Translations under genes and position numbers: made by a program
Notes under the pieces: model-generated
Seen by the model: only the letters and a program-made list of their open reading frames with translations
The model's database searches: none
Told to the model about the DNA's origin: nothing
Part shown: piece after piece, positions 1 through 7,506 of the stretch
Position numbering within the stretch: the stretch's first letter is position 1
Layout of the letters: each line of letters begins with the position of its first letter
Source: Gammaproteobacteria bacterium
GTDB lineage: Bacteria > Pseudomonadota > Gammaproteobacteria > S144-34
Length of the DNA: 8,782 nucleotides
Assembly (NCBI GenBank): GCA_015494165.1
Contig: WGBS01000131.1
Span: 1-8,782, forward strand
Direction: 5' to 3'

Positions 1-22
1 GTCAGATGTGTATAAGAGACAG
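1..22. other. Nextera (Tn5 mosaic end) sequencing adapter remnant
   Basis: The first 22 bases match the 3' end of the Illumina Nextera read-1 transposase adapter, including the full 19-bp Tn5 mosaic end (AGATGTGTATAAGAGACAG, bases 4-22). This is library-preparation sequence, not genome. It is translated in frame with the first gene as the spurious peptide start MCIRDS (and MYKRQ in another frame), which would give a false start codon at base 6. Genomic sequence begins at about base 23. Confidence 0.97.
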
Positions 23-23
23 C

Positions 24-1130
24 TCCGCCCACCGTCTGGCCGGGGCCGTGGCCGCCCTCGGCGCGGTGGGCACCATCGCGAGCGTGGACCTGCGCCGCCT
101 GCACGACGATCTGATGCGGCGCCTGCGGAAGGTGCGCGACCCGCAGGCCCACACCGAGGCGAACCTGGAGGCCCTCGACCGCGAGATCCGCGAGGCGCGG
201 CGTGCCGCCGGCCGCGACGGCTTCATCGCCGTCAACGTCATGCACGCGCTGCGCGAGTACCGCGAGCACGTGCGCCAGGCCTGCGAGAGCGGCGCCGACG
301 CCATCGTCTGCGGGGCGGGCCTGCCGCTCGACCTGCCCGAGCTCACGCGCGACCACCCGGACGTCGCCCTCATCCCCATCGTCTCCGAACCGCGCGGGGC
401 GCGCGCCCTGCTGCGCCGCTGGCTGCGCAGGGGGCGGCTGCCGGACGCGATCGTCGTCGAGCACCCGGGCCACGCCGGCGGCCACCTGGGCGCCACCCGG
501 CTCGAGGACGTGAACAGCCCGCGCTTCGACTTCGCTGCCGTCGTCGAGGGCATCCGCCAGGTGCTGCGCGAGCTCGGCATCGCCTTCGACCGCATCCCGC
601 TCATCGCCGCCGGCGGGCTGGCCGCCTTCGAGAAGGTCCGCGAGGTGCTGGCCCTAGGCTTCTCGGCGGTGCAGATCGGCACCGCCTTCGCCGTCACGGA
701 GGAGTGCGACGCGCATCCAGGCTTCAAGAAGGTGCTGGCCGAGGCGCGACCGCGCGACATCGTCACCTTCCTCAGCGCCGCAGGCCTGCCGGCGCGCGCG
801 GTGCTCACTCCCTGGCTGAAGCGCTATCTCTCCCGTGAGGCGAAGCTGCGGGCCGCGGCGCGCCCGGAATGCGCGCGCTGCCCGGGCGAGGTGCAGTGCC
901 TCGCCCACTGCGGCTTCAAGGACGGCAACCCGGCCGCGGGGCAGTTCTGCATCGAGGCGCGGCTTGCCGCCGCGCAGCGCGGCCACGTCGCGCAGGGCCT
1001 TTTCTTCCGCGGCGCCGGCCCGCTGCCCTTCGGCCGCGAGATCCGCCCGGTGCGCGACCTGATCCGCTACCTCCTCACGGGCGAGCGCGCCGCGACCCCG
1101 CCGCAGCCCACCACGGCCACCGCCTCCTGA
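24..1130 (+). CDS. Nitronate monooxygenase-family FMN protein (5' partial)
   Basis: This is the 3' part of an FMN-dependent TIM-barrel oxygenase of the nitronate monooxygenase (2-nitropropane dioxygenase) family. Such enzymes oxidise alkyl nitronates to carbonyl compounds and nitrite in the cytosol, though many relatives have unknown substrates. The visible protein starts at SAHRLAGAVA, inside the usual N-terminal GGMGVGVS region, so probably only about 15-25 residues are lost to the contig end. Supporting motifs are the HAGGH segment (codons at about 471-485), which holds the family's catalytic-type histidine, and the FMN phosphate loop PLIAAGGLA...GFSAVQIGTAF (about 598-690). The C-terminus has a cysteine cluster C-x2-C-x5-C-x3-C-x12-C (codons 870-950), then a Q-G-L-F-F-R-G segment typical of a subfamily I recall. 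It may bind metal, but that is inference. It ends at TGA 1128-1130. The ATG at base 6 is adapter-derived and is not its start. Substrate is unknown. Confidence 0.9.
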   Translation, partial: SAHRLAGAVAALGAVGTIASVDLRRLHDDLMRRLRKVRDPQAHTEANLEALDREIREARRAAGRDGFIAVNVMHALREYREHVRQACESGADAIVCGAGLPLDLPELTRDHPDVALIPIVSEPRGARALLRRWLRRGRLPDAIVVEHPGHAGGHLGATRLEDVNSPRFDFAAVVEGIRQVLRELGIAFDRIPLIAAGGLAAFEKVREVLALGFSAVQIGTAFAVTEECDAHPGFKKVLAEARPRDIVTFLSAAGLPARAVLTPWLKRYLSREAKLRAAARPECARCPGEVQCLAHCGFKDGNPAAGQFCIEARLAAAQRGHVAQGLFFRGAGPLPFGREIRPVRDLIRYLLTGERAATPPQPTTATAS

Positions 1131-1138
1131 GCCCGCTC

Positions 1139-1202
1139 CGCCGGCAGGGTAGAAAGCCCGGCCGGCGCCCATATATCGGGGTTGTGCCCTGCCGCGGGCG
1201 CC
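1139..1202 (+). repeat. Two mutually exclusive 7-bp stems after the oxygenase gene
   Basis: CGCCGGC (1139-1145) can pair with GCCGGCG (1161-1167). GGCGCCC (1164-1170) can pair with GGGCGCC (1196-1202). The two stems share bases 1164-1167, so they cannot both form. Neither is followed by a T-run, so neither is a canonical terminator. In sequence this GC-rich, 7-bp complements can arise by chance. An ATATAT run sits at 1171-1176, but no convincing -35 partner is seen. Confidence 0.25.
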
Positions 1203-1208
1203 ACTAAC

Positions 1209-1245
1209 GGAAGCTCTGAAAAAAAACGGTTTTTTCAGAGCTTCC
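1209..1245. repeat. Perfect 16-bp inverted repeat with A/T core
   Basis: GGAAGCTCTGAAAAAA (1209-1224) is exactly complementary to TTTTTTCAGAGCTTCC (1230-1245), leaving a 5-nt loop AACGG. The AT-rich core is striking in this GC-rich sequence. The T-tract lies inside the stem rather than after it, so this is not an ordinary rho-independent terminator, although it could act in either direction as a transcription roadblock or processing site. It abuts the next hairpin, sharing base 1245, as if both belong to one composite intergenic element. Confidence 0.75.
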
Positions 1246-1268
1246 CCGCGGCCAGGGATGGCCGCGGG
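1245..1268 (+). repeat. 10-bp hairpin with CsrA-like CAGGGATG loop
   Basis: CCCGCGGCCA (1245-1254) pairs perfectly with TGGCCGCGGG (1259-1268) around the loop GGGA (1255-1258). Bases 1253-1260 read CAGGGATG, which fits the core CARGGAUG of the CsrA/RsmA RNA-binding consensus, with GGA exposed in the loop as CsrA prefers. Hairpins of this shape also recur as poorly described intergenic repeats in gammaproteobacteria, as far as I recall. The structure is certain; the function is inferred. Confidence 0.6.
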
Positions 1269-1274
1269 ATGGCA

Positions 1275-1294
1275 CATGCACATGGAAGTGCATG
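1275..1294 (+). repeat. 7-bp hairpin with GGA loop
   Basis: CATGCAC (1275-1281) pairs with GTGCATG (1288-1294) around the loop ATGGAA (1282-1287). The loop contains an A-N-GGA motif, the second GGA presented in a hairpin loop within 40 bases. Together with the neighbouring hairpin it looks like either a two-site CsrA target or one copy of a composite hairpin repeat family. Confidence 0.5.
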
Positions 1295-1315
1295 ACGATA
1301 CAGGGAGAAAACAAA

Positions 1316-1354
1316 ATGGCCGCGAAGCACCTCAGCGCTGATCAATCCGCGTAG
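1316..1354 (+). CDS. Candidate 12-codon leader ORF before hsp20-lon
   Basis: This short ORF encodes MAAKHLSADQSA, followed by TAG at 1352-1354. It is preceded by a good Shine-Dalgarno sequence, GGGAG at 1303-1307, with 8 bases to the ATG. The same bases form an A-G-GGA motif (ACAGGGAG) like the GGA loops just upstream. The ORF runs through the 5' arm of the 13-bp inverted repeat at 1338-1366 and its stop codon overlaps the loop, so a translating ribosome would melt that hairpin. This geometry fits a regulatory leader peptide for the hsp20-lon operon. It could equally be the 5' stub of a decayed gene or a chance ORF. The composition is like the surrounding AT-richer intergenic sequence. I know no homologous peptide. 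Confidence 0.25.
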   Translation: MAAKHLSADQSA

Positions 1355-1372
1355 CGGATTGATCAGAGTTTT
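1338..1372 (+). terminator. 13-bp perfect hairpin followed by TTTT; possible attenuator or operator
   Basis: CTGATCAATCCGC (1338-1350) is exactly complementary to GCGGATTGATCAG (1354-1366), with loop GTA. Four Ts follow at 1369-1372 after AG. A strong stem plus a short U-run is compatible with a weak intrinsic terminator or attenuator just before the hsp20 ribosome binding site. The near-contiguous 29-bp dyad could instead be an operator for a dimeric regulator. It is not the CIRCE element (TTAGCACTC-N9-GAGTGCTAA) that HrcA binds. Confidence 0.35.
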
Positions 1373-1383
1373 GTAACCCATTG
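1358..1383 (+). promoter_or_regulatory. Weak candidate sigma-32 heat-shock promoter
   Basis: ATTGATC (1358-1364) resembles the sigma-32 -35 box CTTGAAA at four of seven positions. ACCCATTG (1376-1383) contains the CCCAT core of the -10 box CCCCATnT. The spacer is 11 bases, shorter than the usual 13-15. Transcription would start near 1390, just ahead of the hsp20 Shine-Dalgarno sequence. The location upstream of an Hsp20-Lon operon makes it worth noting, but the match is marginal. Confidence 0.2.
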
Positions 1384-1400
1384 TCGGTACGGGGAAAGAG

Positions 1401-1805
1401 ATGCCACCCAGGGACATCGAGTCGCTGATGTGGGACCAGGCGCTGGCGATGCTCGCACGGGTCGAGCGGCTCCAGCGCCGCTTCTTCGAGCCGGGCCCCG
1501 GCGGAGGCGCGCGGCCGGCGTGGGAGCCGCCGGTGGACGTCTACGAGACCGAGGAGGCCGTGTGGATCGTCGCCGCCCTGCCGGGCGTGCCCCCCGAGCG
1601 CGTGCAGGTCGAGGCCGAGCCCGGCGCCGTCGTCATCCGCGGCGAGCGGCGCCTGCCGGCGGATGCGCGCACGGCCGTCATCCGGCGGCTCGAGATCCCC
1701 TACGGGCGCTTCGAGCGCCGCATCGAGATCGGCAGCGGGCTGGTCCCGGACCGGCATGAGCTGCTGCATGGCTGCCTCTATCTGAGGCTGCGCAAGCGCA
1801 GGTGA
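1401..1805 (+). CDS. hsp20: Small heat-shock protein, Hsp20/alpha-crystallin family
   Basis: This is a 134-residue ATP-independent holdase chaperone that would bind unfolding cytosolic proteins under stress. The N-terminal arm (residues 1-40) is short and ends in a Gly/Pro stretch. The alpha-crystallin domain follows, with WEPPVDVYETEEAVWIVAALPG at about 41-62, the strand segment EPGAVVIRGER (73-83) and YGRFERRIEI (101-110). The late A-x3-n-G-v-L signature is degenerate, read as H-E-L-L-H-G-C-L at 119-126. The protein ends at RLRKRR without the usual I-x-I C-terminal anchor, so large-oligomer assembly may be weak (inference). An in-frame TAA at 1374-1376 makes ATG 1401 the only plausible start, with a GGGGAAAG Shine-Dalgarno at 1391-1398. 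lon follows after 4 bases, so the two are almost certainly co-transcribed. Upstream hairpins may control the operon. Confidence 0.93.
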   Translation: MPPRDIESLMWDQALAMLARVERLQRRFFEPGPGGGARPAWEPPVDVYETEEAVWIVAALPGVPPERVQVEAEPGAVVIRGERRLPADARTAVIRRLEIPYGRFERRIEIGSGLVPDRHELLHGCLYLRLRKRR

Positions 1806-1806
1806 G
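1800..1806 (+). promoter_or_regulatory. lon ribosome binding site overlapping the hsp20 stop
   Basis: AGGTGAG at 1800-1806 is a good Shine-Dalgarno match and contains the hsp20 stop TGA (1803-1805). Only three bases separate it from the lon ATG at 1810. Ribosomes ending hsp20 would sit on the lon site, implying translational coupling of chaperone and protease. Confidence 0.75.
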
Positions 1807-1809
1807 ACG

Positions 1810-4251
<2,442 letters not shown>

Positions 4252-4282
4252 ACCGCAACCTCACGCCCGCCGCGGGGTCCGG

Positions 4283-4304
4283 GCCGGCGCATGCGCGTGC
4301 CGGC
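4283..4304 (+). terminator. Possible hairpin downstream of lon
   Basis: GCCGGCGC (4283-4290) pairs with GTGCCGGC (4297-4304) with one G-U pair and loop ATGCGC. It lies 31 bases after the lon stop, a sensible place for transcript termination. No T-run follows, so any termination would be Rho-aided or weak. Bases 4252-4414 otherwise show no ORF or motif that I can support. Confidence 0.25.
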
Positions 4305-4414
4305 GCGGGCGGTCGGGTGCGCCTCTCTGCCCGCTGCAGGCCGTCCGCTGCATGCCCGTTCCTGACGCTCGCCCGTTTTCGTGCCGCCCGCGCGGGATCC
4401 GGCGCGCCCGCCCC

Positions 4415-4444
4415 TCGCACGGCGCCGGCAGGCTGCGCTATGCT
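4415..4444 (+). promoter_or_regulatory. Candidate promoter of the riboswitch-btuB transcript
   Basis: TATGCT at 4439-4444 is a reasonable sigma-70 -10 box. Its first transcribed base would fall near 4451, about 5 bases before the first paired base of the riboswitch. The -35 region (TCGCAC, 4415-4420) is poor, with an 18-base spacer. The call rests mainly on position and on the -10 match. Confidence 0.4.
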
Positions 4445-4455
4445 TGGCGCCGACC

Positions 4456-4667
4456 GCGCCAGGTGCCCCGCGGGCCGTTCGCGCCCGCGGGGTGAAACGG
4501 GAAGACCGGTGCGCCACGCCCCTCCGGGGCGGGCAAGTCCGGCGCTGCCCCCGCAACGGTAGGCAGGGGAAGGCGGGCCACGACGCCACTGTCCGGCGAG
4601 GACGGGAAGGCGGTCCGCCGGGGTCTCCGCGAAGACCCGCCTGCGAGCCCGGAGACCGGCCTGGTGC
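4456..4667 (+). promoter_or_regulatory. Cobalamin (AdoCbl) riboswitch aptamer
   Basis: This is a classic B12-element RNA, about 210 nt long, in the btuB leader. Conserved blocks occur in the expected order: GAAACGGGAAGACCGGTG (about 4494-4511), GCTGCCCCCGCAACGG (4544-4559), GCCACTG (4585-4591), GACGGGAAGGC (4601-4611), and the B12 box GAGCCCGGAGACCGGCCT (4645-4662). Helix P1 can be drawn between GCGCCAGG (4456-4463) and CCTGGTGC (4660-4667), with one G-U pair. Known members bind adenosylcobalamin and repress downstream transport or synthesis genes. Here the targets are btuB, tonB and the adenosyltransferase. This gives product feedback, because the last gene makes the ligand. Confidence 0.96.
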
Positions 4668-4714
4668 GAGCGCGCGCGGCGCCGCGGTGGGCGGCGCGGA
4701 CACGGGGGCGCGCA

Positions 4715-4776
4715 GCGCCTGGTCGCGGGGAGCGCCGCACGCCCGCAGGCGAAGCGGCTCGCTCCCGCACCAGCGC
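4715..4776 (+). promoter_or_regulatory. Candidate expression-platform hairpin of the riboswitch
   Basis: GCGC-TGGT-GCGGG (4715-4729, with bulged C4719 and C4724) pairs with CCCGCACCAGCGC (4764-4776), giving 13 base pairs around an internal region that can fold further (4730-4732 with 4758-4760, and 4735-4738 with 4754-4757). The 3' arm also contains CGCACCAG (4766-4773), the exact complement of CTGGTGCG (4661-4668). That sequence is the 3' strand of riboswitch P1. The 3' arm therefore has two mutually exclusive partners, the layout of a switching helix. No U-run follows, so transcription termination would not be of the simple intrinsic kind. Confidence 0.4.
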
Positions 4777-4911
4777 CGAGCCCCCGCGCCCGGCCGGGCC
4801 CCGGCACGGCGGGCGGCAGCGGGCGGGCAGCGGCGCAGCCGGAAACCTCCGTCGTCCGCGTCCGCACCCTCCATGCGCCGCGCGCGTCCGACACGACACG
4901 AACGGCGCACA

Positions 4912-4918
4912 GGGGGAG
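4912..4918 (+). promoter_or_regulatory. btuB ribosome binding site
   Basis: GGGGGAG lies 7 bases before the btuB ATG and fixes that start. Possible anti-Shine-Dalgarno partners are CCCCC at 4781-4785 and CTCC at 4869-4872. Either could let the riboswitch control translation. Both pairings are short, so this is only a suggestion. Confidence 0.7.
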
Positions 4919-4925
4919 ACACGAC

Positions 4926-6746
4926 ATGCCACAGCCACGCCCGCGGCCCGCCGCGGCCGCCCTGCTCGGCCTCGCCGCCCTCCCGGCGCAGCTCCCGGCC
5001 CAGCCCGCCGAGAGCGCGCCCGTCGTGGTGACGGCCACCCGCACGCCAGTCTCGGCCGACGAGGCCACGGCCTCCGTCACCGTGATCGACCGCGAGGCCA
5101 TCGAGGCCAGCCAGGCCCGCGACCTCCTCGAGCTCCTGCGCCTCGAGGCGGGCCTCGACCTCGCCCGCAACGGCGGGCCGGGCCAGACGACGAGCGTCTT
5201 CCTGCGCGGGACCAACTCAAACCACGTGCTGGTCCTGATCGACGGCGTGCGCGCTGCCTCCGCCACCACGGGCGGATTCGCCTGGGCGCACCTCGACCTC
5301 GCGCAGGTCGAGCGCATCGAGATCGTGCGCGGCCCGCGCGCCAGCCTCTGGGGCTCGGACGCCATCGGCGGCGTGATCCAGATCTTCACGCGCAGGCCGC
5401 GCGGGCCCGATGGGCGGCTGCTCGCCGGCAGCTACGGCACCCGCCGGGCGGAGGCGGGTATCGGGCTCGGAACCAAGCAACGCCTAAGCGTGCACGCGAG
5501 CGCCGAGGGCACGAGCGGCTTTTCGGCGACCAATCCGAGCGTGACCAAGGTCTGGGGCACCTATGATCCCGACGATGACGGCTACCGCAACCGCAGCGCC
5601 ACACTGTCGCTCGAGATGAACCTGCCTATGGGCCACGCGGCGAGCGTGAGGGTGTGGCAGTCCGACAGCCGCACCGAGTTCGACCGTGGCGTCACCTACG
5701 GCGTCAACCGCACGATCAGTGCCGAGCTCAAGGGCACGCTGCGACCGACCTGGGCGCACACGCTCCGCGTGGGTGCCGCCCTCGACAACCTCGAGACCCG
5801 GCAGAGCAGCTATGACTCCGACGTGGAGACCCGGCGCCTCACGCTCGACTGGCAACACGACATCGACCTCGGCCCAGCTCTCCTCACCGCCGGTGTCTCG
5901 TGGTACCGCGACCGGGCGTTCAACCGCCAGCAGCCCAGCGGCACCGTGCGATTCGACAGGCGCATCCACAACACAGCCGCTTTCCTCCAGTGGCAATCCG
6001 CGCATGGGCCCGCCACATTGGATGCCGCCCTGCGGCTGGACCGGCACAGCGCCTACGGCCGGCATGTCACCGGCAGCGCCGCCATCAGCTACACGCCGGC
6101 CAACGGCCTGAACGTGTACCTGAGCGCGGGAACGGCGTTCCGCGCGCCAAGCTTCAATGAGCTGTTCTGGCCGGGATCCGGCAACCCCGATCTCGACCCG
6201 GAGCGCTCGCGCACGCTCGAGGCGGGCGTGCGCTGGCGGCGTGGCGGGCAGCGCGCGACGCTCTCGGTGCATCGCACCGATATCCGCGACCTCATCGCAT
6301 ACCCCGCGCCGACCTTCTCGGCAGTCAACGTCCAGAAAGCGCGCATTGAGGGAATCGAGGCCGAGTGGGACGCAGCGTTCCGAGCCTGGCGCGCCCGGCT
6401 CACGCTCACCCTGCAGCGCCCGCGCGACCTCGACACCGGGCAAGACCTCCTGCGGCGGCCGCGCCGCAAGGGCGCGCTCGTGCTCGAGCGCCGGCTCGCC
6501 CGCGGCGCCGCGCGCATGGAGCTCCTCGCTGTCGGCCGCCGCAGAGACACCAGCAACACCGAACTCGGCGGCTACGCGCTGGTCAACGCCGCGGCGCGCC
6601 TGCCGCTCGGGCGCGGGTTCCTGCTGGAGGTGCGGGCGGAGAACCTCACGGACCGCGACTATGCGCTCGCCTACGGCTACAACGCGCCGGGCCGCTCCGC
6701 CTACCTCTCGGTGCGCTACCGGCCGGAGACCGGTGGCCGGCGATGA
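4926..6746 (+). CDS. btuB: TonB-dependent outer-membrane cobalamin receptor BtuB
   Basis: This 606-residue receptor would carry cobalamin across the outer membrane using TonB energy. Residues 1 to about 25-28 form an Ala/Leu-rich signal peptide. A TonB box, PVVVTATRTP, follows at 32-41. The plug domain contains SVFLRGTNSNHVLVLIDGVR and the conserved RIEIVRGPRASLWGSDAIGGVIQI. The remainder is the beta-barrel, ending in LTDRDYALAYGYNAPGRSAYLSVRYRP, a TonB-receptor-type C-terminus. The acidic loop DPDDDGYRN (214-222) sits where E. coli BtuB has its calcium-binding aspartates, supporting cobalamin specificity over a siderophore. Length fits BtuB (about 600 residues). The upstream B12 riboswitch and downstream adenosyltransferase make the assignment firm. 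No inner-membrane btuCDF genes are in the window. Barrel codons around 5460-6110 look less GC-rich than the plug. Confidence 0.95.
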   Translation: MPQPRPRPAAAALLGLAALPAQLPAQPAESAPVVVTATRTPVSADEATASVTVIDREAIEASQARDLLELLRLEAGLDLARNGGPGQTTSVFLRGTNSNHVLVLIDGVRAASATTGGFAWAHLDLAQVERIEIVRGPRASLWGSDAIGGVIQIFTRRPRGPDGRLLAGSYGTRRAEAGIGLGTKQRLSVHASAEGTSGFSATNPSVTKVWGTYDPDDDGYRNRSATLSLEMNLPMGHAASVRVWQSDSRTEFDRGVTYGVNRTISAELKGTLRPTWAHTLRVGAALDNLETRQSSYDSDVETRRLTLDWQHDIDLGPALLTAGVSWYRDRAFNRQQPSGTVRFDRRIHNTAAFLQWQSAHGPATLDAALRLDRHSAYGRHVTGSAAISYTPANGLNVYLSAGTAFRAPSFNELFWPGSGNPDLDPERSRTLEAGVRWRRGGQRATLSVHRTDIRDLIAYPAPTFSAVNVQKARIEGIEAEWDAAFRAWRARLTLTLQRPRDLDTGQDLLRRPRRKGALVLERRLARGAARMELLAVGRRRDTSNTELGGYALVNAAARLPLGRGFLLEVRAENLTDRDYALAYGYNAPGRSAYLSVRYRPETGGRR

Positions 6747-7504
6747 CCGGCGAGCGGGCGATGGCGGCGGCGCTGGCGGGCTCGGCCTGCCTGCACCTCG
6801 CCCTGCTCGTGGCGCCCGCCGGCGCCCCACGGCCGGGCTGCGCCGTCGCCGCCCCGCCCCCGGCGCCGCCCGCGCTGCGGGTGGCGCTGCGGACGGCCAG
6901 GCCGCGACGCGAGGCGAGCCCTTCCCCGCACCCGACCCGGAGCGCCCGGCGGGAGCCGGCTCGCCCGCGGGCGGCGCCTGAACCGACACCCGTGCCACCG
7001 AGCACCGTACGCCGCGGCGCTGCCGAAAGGCGCAACCGGTCGGCCGTGCCGCGGGCCCTTCCCGCGGCGCCGGGCCCGCCGCGCGAGACCGGTGGCCGAT
7101 CAGCGGCGATAAGGGCCCGGGCGCCGGCGCGAGCGCCGGTCCCGCATGCGGCCCGCGCCGCAGCCGCCACGGCACAAGGGGGCGCGGCTGCGGCCCCGCA
7201 TGCGGCCACACCGGGCCCCCGGCTCGAGGCGGCCCTGCGGCTGCGGCTCGCCGAGTACTTCCGCTATCCGCCGCTGGCGCGCCGGCGCGGCTGGGAAGGG
7301 ACGGTGCGGCTGGGGCTGCGCATCGAGCCGGACGGCAGGCTCACGCGCGTGCGCGTGCTGGCGGGCTCGGGCTACACCGTGCTCGACCGTGCCGCGGCAC
7401 GTGCGCTCGAGCGCGTCGGGCGCGTCCCGGAAGCCGCCGGGTGGCTGGGGGGACGGCCCTTTGATATGGTCCTCCCGGTCGAGTACCGCCTCGTGAGCCG
7501 CTGA
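6743..7504 (+). CDS. tonB: TonB-family energy transducer dedicated to the B12 operon
   Basis: This 253-residue protein would couple the inner-membrane ExbB/ExbD motor to BtuB. The N-terminal membrane anchor (about 8-27) contains S14-A-C-L-H18, matching the S-x3-H motif of E. coli TonB (S16/H20), which is needed for ExbB/D coupling. A long Pro/Ala/Arg-rich periplasmic linker (about 30-158) follows. The C-terminal TonB domain (about 160-253) shows YPPLARRRGWEGTVRLGLRI and then DGRLTRVRVLAGSGY. The linker has many Arg rather than the Lys/Glu-Pro repeats of enteric TonB. The start ATG overlaps the btuB stop (ATGA at 6743-6746), implying coupling; an alternative start is ATG 6761 (residue 7). exbB and exbD are not in the window and must lie elsewhere. 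Confidence 0.88.
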   Translation: MTGERAMAAALAGSACLHLALLVAPAGAPRPGCAVAAPPPAPPALRVALRTARPRREASPSPHPTRSARREPARPRAAPEPTPVPPSTVRRGAAERRNRSAVPRALPAAPGPPRETGGRSAAIRARAPARAPVPHAARAAAATAQGGAAAAPHAATPGPRLEAALRLRLAEYFRYPPLARRRGWEGTVRLGLRIEPDGRLTRVRVLAGSGYTVLDRAAARALERVGRVPEAAGWLGGRPFDMVLPVEYRLVSR

Positions 7505-7506
7505 GC

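Noticed and set aside
6..23. ATG start of the first gene giving an N-terminus MCIRDS
   Set aside because: The codons lie inside adapter sequence, so the peptide is an artefact; the genuine start is off the contig.
1209..1245. The A/T-core palindrome as a standard rho-independent terminator
   Set aside because: The T-tract lies within the stem and the 3' flank is CCGCGG, not U-rich, so it does not have terminator layout.
1338..1366. The inverted repeat as a CIRCE/HrcA operator
   Set aside because: The half-site and 3-base spacing do not match TTAGCACTC-N9-GAGTGCTAA.
1369..1396. FourU-type RNA thermometer before hsp20
   Set aside because: UUUU 1369-1372 can pair with GGAA 1393-1396, but the helix cannot be extended beyond 4 bp, so it is too weak to support.
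4252..4925. Protein-coding gene in the long lon-btuB gap
   Set aside because: Frames here are open only because of high GC. The stretch is explained by the riboswitch and leader, and no frame shows a domain or a good ribosome binding site.
5484..7211. 575-codon open frame on the minus strand opposite btuB and tonB
   Set aside because: It is a shadow of the clear BtuB/TonB genes, is rich in Arg/Ala/Pro, and has no recognisable motif.
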